A DNA stretch of 64,000 nt, from positions 2,170,001-2,234,000 of the forward strand of contig JANCIK010000013.1 in NCBI GenBank assembly GCA_028532985.1. The letters run 5' to 3'. Positions within the stretch are counted from its first letter, which is position 1. The number at the start of each line of letters is the position of its first letter. Of this stretch, positions 1 through 11,900 are shown in pieces. The translations under genes and the position numbers were made by a program. The notes beneath the pieces were generated by a model that saw only the letters and a program-made list of their open reading frames with translations, was not told where the DNA came from and did not search any database. This stretch comes from Stropharia rugosoannulata (lineage: Eukaryota > Basidiomycota > Agaricomycetes > Agaricales > Strophariaceae).

Positions 1-1864
1 TCCGCAATCGTCGAAAACACCAACATGCTCAACTCGACGAGATCAGCATTCTGCTCCAAATGTGCCCCAACTGCCTCGTACTGTCGCACCTCCCATTCCT
101 GTGGAACCCAAAGTCGTTGCTGAGCCTCTGAGACGCACTACACGTGAATCTCGACCTCCTGGTGAATGGTGGAAAGTCAAACCTGCTGCTGTGCCCTCCC
201 GCCTTCTACGCCGCCTTCTGAGACTGATGACCTCGATAATGACGAACTCGACAGTTACACTGTTGATGAAGGCTTGGAAGAGGTTCAGTTTGCTGGTGCT
301 GCTACTGTGTCAGATCCCAAGAACTACAAGCAGGCACTCAAGGGCGACGACGCAGACAGATGGCGAGATGCAGCCAATGCAGAGTACAACACACTGCTGC
401 AGAACAACACTTGGGAAATTGTCGACTTGCCACCTGGTGCAAAGGCAATTGGTTCTGGTTGGGTCTTCAAGGTCAAGCATCATGCAGATGGCACTGTGGA
501 GCGTTACAAGGCTCGTATCGTCGCAAAGGGCTATAGTCAACGTCCTGGAGTCGATTACACTGAAGTCTTTGCTCCCACCTTCCGTCCAGCAACCTTGCGC
601 ATGATACTGGCTATTGCAGCTGCAGAGGACCTTGAGCTACGTTCTGTGGACATCTCGTCTGCATTCACCAATGGTGACTTGGATGAGGACATCTATATGC
701 TGCAACCTGAGGGATTTCACGAAGGCGCACCAAACAAGGTCTGCAAGCTGCGCAAGTCACTTTACGGTCTCAAGCAATCAGCTAGGCAGTGGAACACGAA
801 GTTACACTCTGTTCTCACTGATATGGGTTTCAAGCGTGTGGAAGCAGACAGGTCAGTGTACATCTACTCAGATGGCACAGTTCACATTTTCGTGCCCATC
901 TACATTGACGACATCACATTTGCGTCCAAATCGACTGTGTCCATTGACTGTCCTGTGAAGCAACTCAGTGAACGATTCAAATGCAGGGATCTTGGTGCTA
1001 CGGAGTTTCTACTAGGTGTTGGCATTACCAGGGATTGCAGCAAACGCAAGATTTCGCTTCACCAGCGCCAGTTCATTCTGGACATGCTTGAACGTTACAG
1101 TATGCAAGATGCAATTCCTGTCACCACTCCCATGTCAGCTGGCACCGTCCTCACTCGTGCAATGGCACCTAGCAGTTCTGACGACATTGAGTTCATGCGA
1201 AATGTTCCCTACCTCAGCGCCATCGGTTCCCTTCAGTATCTCGCCACAATGACACGTCCTGACATTGCACACACTGTGTCTTACCTCGCATGATTTAACA
1301 GCAATCCTGGACCGCAGCACTGGACAGCAGTCAAGCACTTGTTCAAGTATCTGAAAGGAACACTTGAGTACAAGTTTGTTTACTCTGGTTCGCTTGGTAC
1401 AGATCTGTTCACAACTTACTGTGATGCTGCACACGGCGATTGCAAGGACACTGGACGCCTACAGGTGGATATGTCGTTCTTATGGCTGGTGGTGCAATTA
1501 GCTGGTCTAGCAAGTTGCAGAGCATTGTGACACTCTCTACCACTGAAGCTGAGTTTGTTGCTGCGGTTGAGGCTGGCAAGGAGATCTCCTGGATGCGCAA
1601 CATTCTGCGCGAGTTTGGCTTTACGATTCCGGTTCCTCCACACTGCACATTGACAACCAGTCTGCTATCAGTGTATCGAAGAACCCAGAGCACCACGGAC
1701 GTATGAAGCACCTCGACCTTCGCTTTTACTGGCTACGCCACGCTGTACAGAACAGAGTCATTACACCCTCGTTTATACCCACAACACAACAGGTGGCTGA
1801 CATTCTCACCAAACCGCTCTCAGCAGTTAAAGTAGATTACTGTCGCTCTCACATGGGAGTTTGA
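1..1864 (+). pseudogene. Copia pol, RT and RNase H (copy 0)
   Basis: The reading frame encodes the Copia reverse transcriptase (RVT_2 type): the WVFKVK...YKARIVAKGYSQ block, VDISSAF, and the catalytic YIDD near 900-915. RNase H follows, with STTEAEFVA near 1540 and the conserved C-terminal block IPTTQQVADILTKPL near 1790-1825. The frame is broken: one C is missing near 192 compared with copy A, TGA 1291-1293 replaces a Cys codon (TGC) of the diverged copy at 16598-20449, and there are further indels near 1460 and 1637. It is a non-functional copy in which RT itself is still readable. Confidence 0.9.
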
Positions 1865-1912
1865 CCATAGTGTATATACTGTAGTATAGAGACTGCCTTG
1901 GTCACGGGGGAG

Positions 1913-2116
1913 TGTTAGATTACATAGGATTGGACTGACCATCAGCAGTAGATTAGATATCGCGTACTATATTTAGTACGCTCCATATATAGTTAATCTC
2001 GCTTATGGCAGTATATAAGGCATGTACTAGTGTAGATGCCTCTTAATCTCTTACCACCATCATCTCTGTGTGAGTTAGGTTCGCTCTCTGCACCTGTAAG
2101 CAGTCTGCTTTCAACA
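1913..2116 (+). repeat. Copia LTR (LTR1)
   Basis: A 204-bp LTR starting TGTTAGATTACAT and ending CTTTCAACA, preceded by a polypurine tract. It contains a TATA-like TATATAAGG at about 2012. It appears identical to the LTR at 7462-7665 and differs from the LTRs at 2508 and 8056 at roughly ten positions. Confidence 0.93.
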
Positions 2117-2507
2117 CTAAGGGCCCTGGCTGCTTTGCATGCCCTGGCTGCCTTAGGATCTCTAAGGCTGTGCCAGGGAGATACAAAGCCCCTGGGGACA
2201 AAAGTCATTTTCCTGATGTCGACTTGCATGGACCAGTAGTTGGACCGAAATGCACATGTGATTTCCCAACATGCAAATTAGCCAGAGTTGAGCACTTTGG
2301 TAAACTCGATGATTTCACACCAGTGGTCGGTTTATGCAAGTTGGGAGTAGGTGCATCGTGTTCGTCGTCAGATGACGAGTCAGATGGTGCTAGTCCTGCT
2401 GAAGGAGGTGCAGTTGGTGTGTCTGAGTCATCAGTATCCAAGTCAGGCAAATAGGCAGCAGTTGAATCCCCTGCAGAATCTGGCACATCTGAGAAGTGTG
2501 AAGGCAT
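2117..2507. repeat. Spacer between LTRs: relic plus inverted Copia fragment
   Basis: Two pieces. 2117-2218 is a GC-richer relic ending TTTTCCTGATG, which resembles the terminus of the CATCAGG elements found later. 2219-2507 is an inverted fragment of the acidic Ser/Asp-rich linker between integrase and RT of the Copia element (minus-strand reading includes SDSSSDDEHDAPTPN). The same 391-bp spacer recurs at 7666-8055, so it belongs to the tandem unit. Confidence 0.85.
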
Positions 2508-2711
2508 TGTTAGATTACATGGATTGGACTTGACCATCAGCAGTAGATTAGATATTGTGTACTATATTTAGTATGCTCCATATATAGTTAATCTCGCTTA
2601 TGGTAGTATATAAGGCATGTACTAGTGTAGATGCCTCTTAATCTCTTACCACCACCATCTCTGTGTGAGTTAGGTTTGCTCTCTGCGCCTGTAAGCAGTC
2701 TGCTTTCAACA
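2508..2711 (+). repeat. Copia LTR (LTR2, 5' LTR of copy A)
   Basis: A 204-bp LTR, TGTTAGATTACATGG to TTTCAACA. It carries GATATTGTG and TATGCTCC where LTR1 has GATATCGCG and TACGCTCC, mostly C-to-T changes at CpG. It is directly followed by the primer-binding site. Confidence 0.92.
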
Positions 2712-2731
2712 GGTTATGAGCCCTGTGCTCT
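2712..2731 (+). other. Primer-binding site, half-tRNA iMet type
   Basis: The 20 bases after the LTR, GGTTATGAGCCCTGTGCTCT, are complementary to the anticodon arm of a Met-type tRNA (CAT in the loop, GAGC stem side), not to a tRNA 3' end. Drosophila copia and yeast Ty5 are known to prime from a cleaved initiator-Met tRNA half. That this element does the same is inferred from the match. Confidence 0.65.
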
Positions 2732-3429
2732 AAGCATCCTACTCATCACTTCTCTACTGTCCTTTCTCCACTGAGTGGCTTGGTACTTAACCTAACACTC
2801 ATTGTCGATTGTTTTGCCTCGTTTTCTCGTGAGCACGACTGCCACGTCACGACCATCGTTCTGGTACCACCTGCGTTACACCAGCTTGCACGGTTATCGA
2901 GCAATCTGCCTCTTTTGGATTTAGGTCAATAGCACTCTCTTGGTGTTCACCAGAGACTTTGCTCCCGGGCTTCCCTGATTGTCAAAACACGTGGTTCTTT
3001 CTGAGCACCTCATCGTTACACATGTCCCTCGTCACTTGCCCACTCACAGGTCGTCACAATCAGCCGTTCACTCGCAATTCACTGTTCTTCACCAGAGTGC
3101 TCAACTCTGTCCAATTGACACTCTGAAACAGTATTGCTCACTGCACTAGCACATTGTCACTGTCGTTCGCACAACTCGATCACACACGTTCCGCATCGTT
3201 GAACTATACCTTCATTCAATCTCGTGTCAATCAGTTCACTGCTGCTCGTGGAATTGACGTTTTACTGCAAGTGCTCAACTCGGCCTAATTGTGATACTGC
3301 AAGTGTCCTGTCCACTGCTTGTGCATTTCAGCCCAGCTCGCCTCGCAAGTTCGCCACATCGTTTGCGCCATTCTCAGCTACCACCTCATACCACTTCATG
3401 TCTATCACCACTTTGCTTCACCTGCAACC
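2732..3429 (+). other. Copia leader (untranslated), copy A
   Basis: About 700 bases between the primer-binding site and the gag start. It is C/T-rich with repeated CACTGTTC/TCGTGC-like words and no long frame that is conserved between copies. It matches 8280-8974 in copy B apart from single-base differences, several in homopolymer runs. Confidence 0.6.
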
Positions 3430-6400
3430 ATGAGTTTCTTTGCAACACCTCAGTTTGACAAACTGAGCACTGCCAACTACCAACTCTGGTCTTGCAACAT
3501 GAAAGCATGGTTACACTCTCAGGAGCTATGGCGTCTGGTTACAGGTGAATGCAAGCGTCCTGTGCTCTCTCTTATGCCGTCTATGGCTGAGATCGAGGCA
3601 CACAACACATGGACAAGCAAGTCAACTGCTGCTGCTGGCTACATCCACAGTCATGTTCAGAATGAGCTCAAATCACACTTGGCTCACATTCTGCATGACC
3701 CAGTTAGCATGTGGTCAACTCTGGCAGCTGTTGGTTCAATGGCACAGTCTGCTTTGCCCCAGCAGAGGAGATGTCACAAATTGTCGAGTATGCAGGTTTT
3801 GCGTCTGCACTTGCTACATACAGGTGACGCACAAGGCAATGATTTCGACTGGCTTGCAGATACAGGTGCAACTAGCCATATGACGACTCATCAAGACTGG
3901 ATTGTGGAGTACAAACCTCACTGTGTCCCAATTCGTCTTGCAGATGATTCTATCGTCTACTCTGAGGGTGTTAGCAATGTGGTGTTCCATCCAGTCATCA
4001 ATGGCAAGAAAGCGGACGCTGTAGTCATCAAACGTGTTCTGCACGTCCCCAAGTTGCGCAACAATCTGCTTGCATGTCTGTACCTCACCAAGCGCTCTGG
4101 CATCCTGATTGAGATCGATGCAAAGAAGATGTACTTCAACTGCTCTGGCAAGACCATCTTCACTGCAACTATCAATGCATTGCACTCTGCCATTCTAGAT
4201 GGTCTCACTCATCCCATTTGCAAATCTGCATGCTCTGCTTCATCGTCATCCACTCTACCCTCAATGCAGAGCTCTGGCATCGTCGTTGCGGACATCATAG
4301 CCATGCACACATCAACAAGCTGCTCTCCAAGGATCTGGTCACTGGCATGCTCGTAACGTCGAAAGAGCAGCCAGATCTGATTTGCGAACCATGCTTAGCT
4401 GGCAAGATGACATCTGGCACATTTCCGAGCTCAACTCGCAAATCGACGAAACCACTTGAATTGGTGCATTCTGACTTGCATGGTCCGCTCTCAGTGCCTA
4501 CGCCTGAGGGACATCGCTACTGGATCACATTCATCGACGACTGCACTCACCTGCATGCTGTCATGTTCCTAAAGCGCAAGTCAGATGCATTCGATGCATT
4601 CAAGGTGTACAAGGCATATGCAGAGAATCAGCTAAACACGAAAATCAAGGCAATGCAGGATGACAAGGCTGGTGAATACATGTCAAACAAGTTCATACAG
4701 TTTATGGAGCAATGCAGCATTCACAGGCGCCACAGCACACGCAATTGGCCTTAGCAGAATGGTGTTGCTGAGCGTGCCAACTGCACTATTGCTGAGCACG
4801 TCACTGCAATGCTTGTAGAGGCAAAGCTCCCACTCTCGTTTTGGCGACTTGCAGTGTTTGCTTACATTCACGTGTGGAACAGGCTACCTACGTCGTCTCT
4901 GACTGACTCTGTGCCCTACACTGCATGGCATGGCAAGAAACCCGATATGAGCCATCTCCGTGTTTTTGGTTGTGCTGCGTACGTCTTTGTGCAGAGAGAC
5001 AAACGCAAGTCACTGCAACCACACATTGAGAAGTGCATTTTCGTCGGTTATCCTACAGGCTACAAAGGCTGGCAGTTCTACAATCCGTCCACTAAGAAGT
5101 ATGTGATCTCGGAACGTGCTATCTTTGACGAACGCAGTTTTCCTGGTTTGAAGGTCACTTCACCAATCAACTTGTTTCCAAAGGGCATGCCTTCACACTT
5201 CTCAGATGTACCAGATTCTGGGGGGGATTCAACTGCTGCTTATTTGCCTGACTTGGACACTGATGACTCTGATGCACCAACTGCACCTGCTTCGGCAGGA
5301 CCAGCACCATCTGACTCGTCATCTGATGACGAACACGATGCACCTACTCCCAACTCGCAGAAACCGACCACTAGTGCGAAATCGTCGAGTTTACCAATGT
5401 GCTCAACTCAGCTCAATTCGCATTCTGGGAAATCGCATGTGCATTCCGGTCCAACTGCTGGTCCCAGCAAGTCGAGTCAAGTACCATCGGATAGGGCGTC
5501 GAAAGACAAGTCTGACAGTACCACACCCAAGTTGGAGTCATCGCATCGCATTCCGCAATCGTCGAAAACACCAACATGCTCAACTCGACGAGATCAGCAT
5601 TCTGCTCCAAATGTGCCCCAACTGCCTCGTACTGTCGCACCTCCCATTCCTGTGGAACCCAAAGTCGTTGCTGAGCCTCTGAGACGCACTACACGTGAAT
5701 CTCGACCTCCTGGTGAATGGTGGAAAGTCAAACCTGCTGCTGTGCCCCTCCCGCCTTCTACGCCGCCTTCTGAGACTGATGACCTCGATAATGACGAACT
5801 CGACAGTTACACTGTTGATGAAGGCTTGGAAGAGGTTCAGTTTGCTGGTGCTGCTACTGTGTCAGATCCCAAGAACTACAAGCAGGCACTCAAGGGCGAC
5901 GACGCAGACAGATGGCGAGATGCAGCCAATGCAGAGTACAACACACTGCTGCAGAACAACACTTGGGAAATTGTCGACTTGCCACCTGGTGCAAAGGCAA
6001 TTGGTTCTGGTTGGGTCTTCAAGGTCAAGCATCATGCAGATGGCACTGTGGAGCGTTACAAGGCTCGTATCGTCGCAAAGGGCTATAGTCAACGTCCTGG
6101 AGTCGATTACACTGAAGTCTTTGCTCCCACCTTCCGTCCAGCAACCTTGCGCATGATACTGGCTATTGCAGCTGCAGAGGACCTTGAGCTACGTTCTGTG
6201 GACATCTCGTCTGCATTCACCAATGGTGACTTGGATGAGGACATCTATATGCTGCAACCTGAGGGATTTCACGAAGGCGCACCAAACAAGGTCTGCAAGC
6301 TGCGCAAGTCACTTTACGGTCTCAAGCAATCAGCTAGGCAGTGGAACACGGTTACACTCTGTTCTCACTGATATGGGTTTCAAGCGTGTGGAAGCAGACA

Positions 6401-7413
6401 GGTCAGTGTACATCTACTCAGATGGCACAGTTCACATTTTCGTGCCCATCTACATTGACGACATCACATTTGCGTCCAAATCGACTGTGTCCATTGACTG
6501 TCCTGTGAAGCAACTCAGTGAACGATTCAAATGCAGGGATCTTGGTGCTACGGAGTTTCTACTAGGTGTTGGCATTACCAGGATTGCAGCAAACGCAAGA
6601 TTTCGCTTCACCAGCGCCAGTTCATTCTGGACATGCTTGAACGTTACAGTATGCAAGATGCAATTCCTGTCACCACTCCCATGTCAGCTGGCACCGTCCT
6701 CACTCGTGCAATGGCACCTAGCAGTTCTGACGACATTGAGTTCATGCGAAATGTTCCCTACCTCAGCGCCATCGGTTCCCTTCAGTATCTCGCCACAATG
6801 ACACGTCCTGACATTGCACACACTGTGTCTTACCTCGCATGATTTAACAGCAATCCTGGACCGCAGCACTGGACAGCAGTCAAGCACTTGTTCAAGTATC
6901 TGAAAGGAACACTTGAGTACAAGTTTGTTTACTCTGGTTCGCTTGGTACAGATCTGTTCACAACTTACTGTGATGCTGCACACGGCGATTGCAAGGACAC
7001 TGGACGCTCTACAGGTGGATATGTCGTTCTTATGGCTGGTGGTGCAATTAGCTGGTCTAGCAAGTTGCAGAGCATTGTGACACTCTCTACCACTGAAGCT
7101 GAGTTTGTTGCTGCGGTTGAGGCTGGCAAGGAGATCTCCTGGATGCGCAACATTCTGCGCGAGTTTGGCTTTACGATTCCGGTTCCTCCACACTGCACAT
7201 TGACAACCAGTCTGCTATCAGTGTATCGAAGAACCCAGAGCACCACGGACGATGAAGCACCTCGACCTTCGCTTTTACTGGCTACGCCACGCTGTACAGA
7301 ACAGAGTCATTACACCCTCGTTTATACCCACAACACAACAGGTGGCTGACATTCTCACCAAACCGCTCTCAGCAGTTAAAGTAGATTACTGTCGCTCTCA
7401 CATGGGAGTTTGA
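3430..7413 (+). pseudogene. Copia gag-pol polyprotein, copy A
   Basis: Starts ATG-AGT-TTC at 3430 (MSFFATPQFDKLS). Gag is only about 125 residues and lacks the CCHC zinc knuckle. Protease follows (WLADTGATSHM), then the integrase HHCC zinc domain (LWHRRCGHH...CEPC), the DDE core (HSDLHGPL, QDDKAGEYMS, QNGVAERA), an acidic linker, RT with YIDD and RNase H. Defects include a 4-nt TACA duplication near 3818 balanced by a lost C near 3767, TAG at 4752-4754 in place of Gln (CAG in the diverged copy), a 2-nt deletion at about 6350 in RT, and TGA at 6840-6842. It cannot make a full polyprotein. Confidence 0.92.
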
Positions 7414-7449
7414 CCATAGTGTATATACTGTAGTATAGAGACTGCCTTG

Positions 7450-7461
7450 GTCACGGGGGAG
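7450..7461 (+). other. Copia polypurine tract, copy A
   Basis: GTCACGGGGGAG lies directly before the 3' LTR. The same tract precedes LTR1, LTR5 and, with one change, LTR6. Polypurine tracts prime plus-strand DNA synthesis in LTR retrotransposons. Confidence 0.8.
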
Positions 7462-7665
7462 TGTTAGATTACATAGGATTGGACTGACCATCAGCAGTAG
7501 ATTAGATATCGCGTACTATATTTAGTACGCTCCATATATAGTTAATCTCGCTTATGGCAGTATATAAGGCATGTACTAGTGTAGATGCCTCTTAATCTCT
7601 TACCACCATCATCTCTGTGTGAGTTAGGTTCGCTCTCTGCACCTGTAAGCAGTCTGCTTTCAACA
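7462..7665 (+). repeat. Copia LTR (LTR3, 3' LTR of copy A)
   Basis: A 204-bp LTR that appears identical to LTR1 at 1913-2116, including its differences from the 5' LTR. It is followed by CTAAGGGCCC, the start of the repeated spacer. Confidence 0.92.
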
Positions 7666-8055
7666 CTAAGGGCCCTGGCTGCTTTGCATGCCCTGGCTGC
7701 CTTAGGATCTCTAAGGCTGTGCCAGGGAGATACAAAGCCCCTGGGGACAAAAGTCATTTTCCTGATGTCGACTTGCATGGACCAGTAGTTGGACCGAAAT
7801 GCACATGTGATTTCCCAACATGCAAATTAGCCAGAGTTGAGCACTTTGGTAAACTCGATGATTTCACACCAGTGGTCGGTTTATGCAAGTTGGGAGTAGG
7901 TGCATCGTGTTCGTCGTCAGATGACGAGTCAGATGGTGCTAGTCCTGCTGAAGGAGGTGCAGTTGGTGTGTCTGAGTCATCAGTATCCAAGTCAGGCAAA
8001 TAGGCAGCATTTGAATCCCTGCAGAATCTGGCACATCTGAGAAGTGTGAAGGCAT
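7666..8055. repeat. Second copy of the inter-LTR spacer
   Basis: Near-exact repeat of 2117-2507: a relic ending CCTGATG (to about 7767) followed by the inverted Copia linker fragment. It differs by a G-to-T change and one lost C near 8008-8018. Sharing this odd junction shows that the array grew by duplication of one locus. Confidence 0.88.
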
Positions 8056-8259
8056 TGTTAGATTACATGGATTGGACTTGACCATCAGCAGTAGATTAGA
8101 TATTGTGTACTATATTTAGTATGCTCCATATATAGTTAATCTCGCTTATGGTAGTATATAAGGCATGTACTAGTGTAGATGCCTCTTAATCTCTTACCAC
8201 CACCATCTCTGTGTGAGTTAGGTTTGCTCTCTGCGCCTGTAAGCAGTCTGCTTTCAACA
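8056..8259 (+). repeat. Copia LTR (LTR4, 5' LTR of copy B)
   Basis: A 204-bp LTR that appears identical to LTR2 at 2508-2711, followed by the same GGTTATGAGCCC primer-binding site. Confidence 0.92.
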
Positions 8260-8974
8260 GGTTATGAGCCCTGTGCTCTAAGCATCCTACTCATCACTTC
8301 TCTACTGTCCTTTCTCCACTGAGTGGCTTGGTACTTAACCTAACACTCATTGTCGCTTGTTTTGCCTCGTTTTCTCGTGAGCACGACTGCCACGTCACGA
8401 CCATCGCTCTGGTACCACCTGCGTTACACCAGCTTGCACGGTTATCGAGCAATCTGCCTCTTTGGATTTAGGTCAATAGCACTCTCTTGGTGTTCACCAG
8501 AGACTTTGCTCCCGGGCTTCCCTGATTGTCAAAACACGTGGTTCTTTCGAGCACCTCATCGTTACACATGTCCTCGTCACTTGCCCACTCACAGGTCGTC
8601 ACAATCAGCCGTTCACTCGCAATTCACTGTTCTTCACCAGAGTGCTCAACTCTGTCCAATTGACACTCTGAAACAGTATTGCTCACTGCACTAGCACATT
8701 GTCACTGTCGCTCGCACAACTCGATCACACACGTTCCGCATCGTTGAACTATACCTTCATTCAATCTCGTGTCAATCAGTTCACTGCTGCTCGTGGAATT
8801 GACGCTTTACTGCAAGTGCTCAACTCGGCCTAATTGTGATACTGCAAGTGTCCTGTCCACTGCTTGTGCATTTCAGCCCAGCTCGCCTCGCAAGTTCGCC
8901 ACATCGTTTGCGCCATTCTCAGCTACCACCTCATACCACTTCATGTCTATCACCACTTTGCTTCACCTGCAACC

Positions 8975-11900
8975 ATGAGTTTCTTTGCAACACCTCAGTT
9001 TGACAAACTGAGCACTGCCAACTACCAACTCTGGTCTTGCAACATGAAAGCATGGTTACACTCTCAGGAGCTATGGCGTCTGGTTACAGGTGAATGCAAG
9101 CGTCCTGTGCTCTCTCTTATGCCGTCTATGGCTGAGATCGAGGCACACAACACATGGACAAGCAAGTCAACTGCTGCTGCTGGCTACATCCACAGTCATG
9201 TTCAGAATGAGCTCAAATCACACTTGGCTCACATTCTGCATGACCCAGTTAGCATGTGGTCAACTCTGGCAGCTGTTGGTTCAATGGCACAGTCTGCTTT
9301 GCCCCCAGCAGAGGAGATGTCACAAATTGTCGAGTATGCAGGTTTTGCGTCTGCACTTGCTACATACAGGTGACGCACAAGGCAATGATTTCGACTGGCT
9401 TGCAGATACAGGTGCAACTAGCCATATGACGACTCATCAAGACTGGATTGTGGAGTACAAACCTCACTGTGTCCCAATTCGTCTTGCAGATGATTCTATC
9501 GTCTACTCTGAGGGTGTTAGCAATGTGGTGTTCCATCCAGTCATCAATGGCAAGAAAGCGGACGCTGTAGTCATCAAACGTGTTCTGCACGTCCCCAAGT
9601 TGCGCAACAATCTGCTTGCATGTCTGTACCTCACCAAGCGCTCTGGCATCCTGATTGAGATCGATGCAAAGAAGATGTACTTCAACTGCTCTGGCAAGAC
9701 CATCTTCACTGCAACTATCAATGCATTGCACTCTGCCATTCTAGATGGTCTCACTCATCCCATTTGCAAATCTGCATGCTCTGCTTCATCGTCATCCACT
9801 CTACCCTCAATGCAGAGCTCTGGCATTGTCGTTGCGGACATCATAGCCATGCACACATCAACAAGCTGCTCTCCAAGGATCTGGTCACTGGCATGCTCGT
9901 AACGTCGAAAGAGCAGCCAGATCTGATTTGCGAACCATGCTTAGCTGGCAAGATGACATCTGGCACATTTCCGAGCTCAACTCGCAAATCGACGAAACCA
10001 CTTGAATTGGTGCATTCTGACTTGCATGGTCCGCTCTCAGTGCCTACGCCTGAGGGACATCGCTACTGGATCACATTCATCGACGACTGCACTCACCTGC
10101 ATGCTGTCATGTTCCTAAAGCGCAAGTCAGATGCATTCGATGCATTCAAGGTGTACAAGGCATATGCAGAGAATCAGCTAAACACGAAAATCAAGGCAAT
10201 GCAGGATGACAAGGCTGGTGAATACATGTCAAACAAGTTCATACAGTTTATGGAGCAATGCAGCATTCACAGGCGCCACAGCACACGCAATTGGCCTTAG
10301 CAGAATGGTGTTGCTGAGCGTGCCAACTGCACTATTGCTGAGCACGTCACTGCAATGCTTGTAGAGGCAAAGCTCCCACTCGTTTTGGCGACTTGCAGTG
10401 TTTGCTTACATTCACGTGTGGAACAGGCTACCTACGCTGTCTCTGACTGACTCTGTGCCCTACACTGCATGGCATGGCAAGAAACCCGATATGAGCCATC
10501 TCCGTGTTTTTGGTTGTGCTGCGACGTCTTTGTGCAGAGAGACAAACGCAAGTCACTGCAACCACACATTGAGAAGTGCATTTTCGTCGGTTATCCTACA
10601 GGCTACAAAGGCTGGCAGTTCTACAATCCGTCCACTAAGAAGTATGTGATCTCGAACGTGCTATCTTTGACGAACGCAGTTTTCCTGGTTTGAAGGTCAC
10701 TTCACCAATCAACTTGTTTCCAAAGGGCATGCCTTCACACTTCTCAGATGTACCAGATTCTGGGGGGGATTCAACTGCTGCTTATTTGCCTGACTTGGAC
10801 ACTGATGACTCTGATGCACCAACTGCACCTGCTTCGGCAGGACCAGCACCATCTGACTCGTCATCTGATGACGAACACGATGCACCTACTCCCAACTCGC
10901 AGAAACCGACCACTAGTGCGAAATCGCCGAGTTTACCAATGTGCTCAACTCAGCTCAATTCGCATTCTGGGAAATCGCATGTGCATTCCGGTCCAACTGC
11001 TGGTCCCAGCAAGTCGAGTCAAGTACCATCGGATAGGGCGTCGAAAGACAAGTCTGACAGTACCACACCCAAGTTGGAGTCATCGCATCGCATTCCGCAA
11101 TCGTCGAAAACACCAACATGCTCAACTCGACGAGATCAGCATTCTGCTCCAAATGTGCCCCAACTGCCTCGTACTGTCGCACCTCCCATTCCTGTGGAAC
11201 CCAAAGTCGTTGCTGAGCCTCTGAGACGCACTACACGTGAATCTCGACCTCCTGGTGAATGGTGGAAAGTCAAACCTGCTGCTGTGCCCTCCCGCCTTCT
11301 ACGCCGCCTTCTGAGACTGATGACCTCGATAATGACGAACTCGACAGTTACACTGTTGATGAAGGCTTGGAAGAGGTTCAGTTTGCTGGTGCTGCTACTG
11401 TGTCAGATCCCAAGAACTACAAGCAGGCACTCAAGGGCGACGACGCAGACAGATGGCGAGATGCAGCCAATGCAGAGTACAACACACTGCTGCAGAACAA
11501 CACTTGGGAAATTGTCGACTTGCCACCTGGTGCAAAGGCAATTGGTTCTGGTTGGGTCTTCAAGGTCAAGCATCATGCAGATGGCACTGTGGAGCGTTAC
11601 AAGGCTCGTATCGTCGCAAAGGGCTATAGTCAACGCCCTGGAGTCGATTACACTGAAGTCTTTGCTCCCACCTTCCGTCCAGCAACCTTGCGCATGATAC
11701 TGGCTATTGCAGCTGCAGAGGACCTTGAGCTACGTTCTGTGGACATCTCGTCTGCATTCACCAATGGTGACTTGGATGAGGACATCTATATGCTGCAACC
11801 TGAGGGATTTCACGAAGGCGCACCAAACAAGGTCTGCAAGCTGCGCAAGTCACTTTACGGTCTCAAGCAATCAGCTAGGCAGTGGAACACGGTTACACTC

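Larger units (their letters stand above)
1..2116 (+). mobile_element. Ty1/Copia retrotransposon, copy 0 (3' part)
   Basis: This is the 3' portion of a Copia element whose 5' part lies outside the window. It holds the end of integrase/linker, reverse transcriptase, RNase H, a polypurine tract (GTCACGGGGGAG ending at 1912) and the 3' LTR at 1913-2116. The same sequence recurs about 5.55 kb downstream (from about 5552) and again from about 11093, so it is the first visible unit of a tandem array. Differences between units are mostly 1-2 nt indels in short runs. Confidence 0.93.
2508..7665 (+). mobile_element. Ty1/Copia retrotransposon, copy A (complete, dead)
   Basis: LTR 2508-2711, primer-binding site at 2712, long leader, gag-pol from 3430 to 7413, polypurine tract 7450-7461, LTR 7462-7665. 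The order protease, integrase, RT, RNase H is that of Copia. The two LTRs differ at about 5% of positions, whereas copy A and copy B are almost identical, so the insertion is older than the duplication. Flanks are GGCAT on the left and CTAAG on the right, so no target duplication is visible. Confidence 0.93.

Noticed and set aside
310..540. Minus-strand frames over Copia RT (also at 5862-6092 and 11403-11633)
   Set aside because: They repeat only because the underlying element repeats, overlap RT antisense, and show no domain of their own.
2205..2537. Independent acidic Ser/Asp protein on the minus strand (also 7754-7999)
   Set aside because: It matches the Copia linker between integrase and RT and is an inverted fragment of the element.
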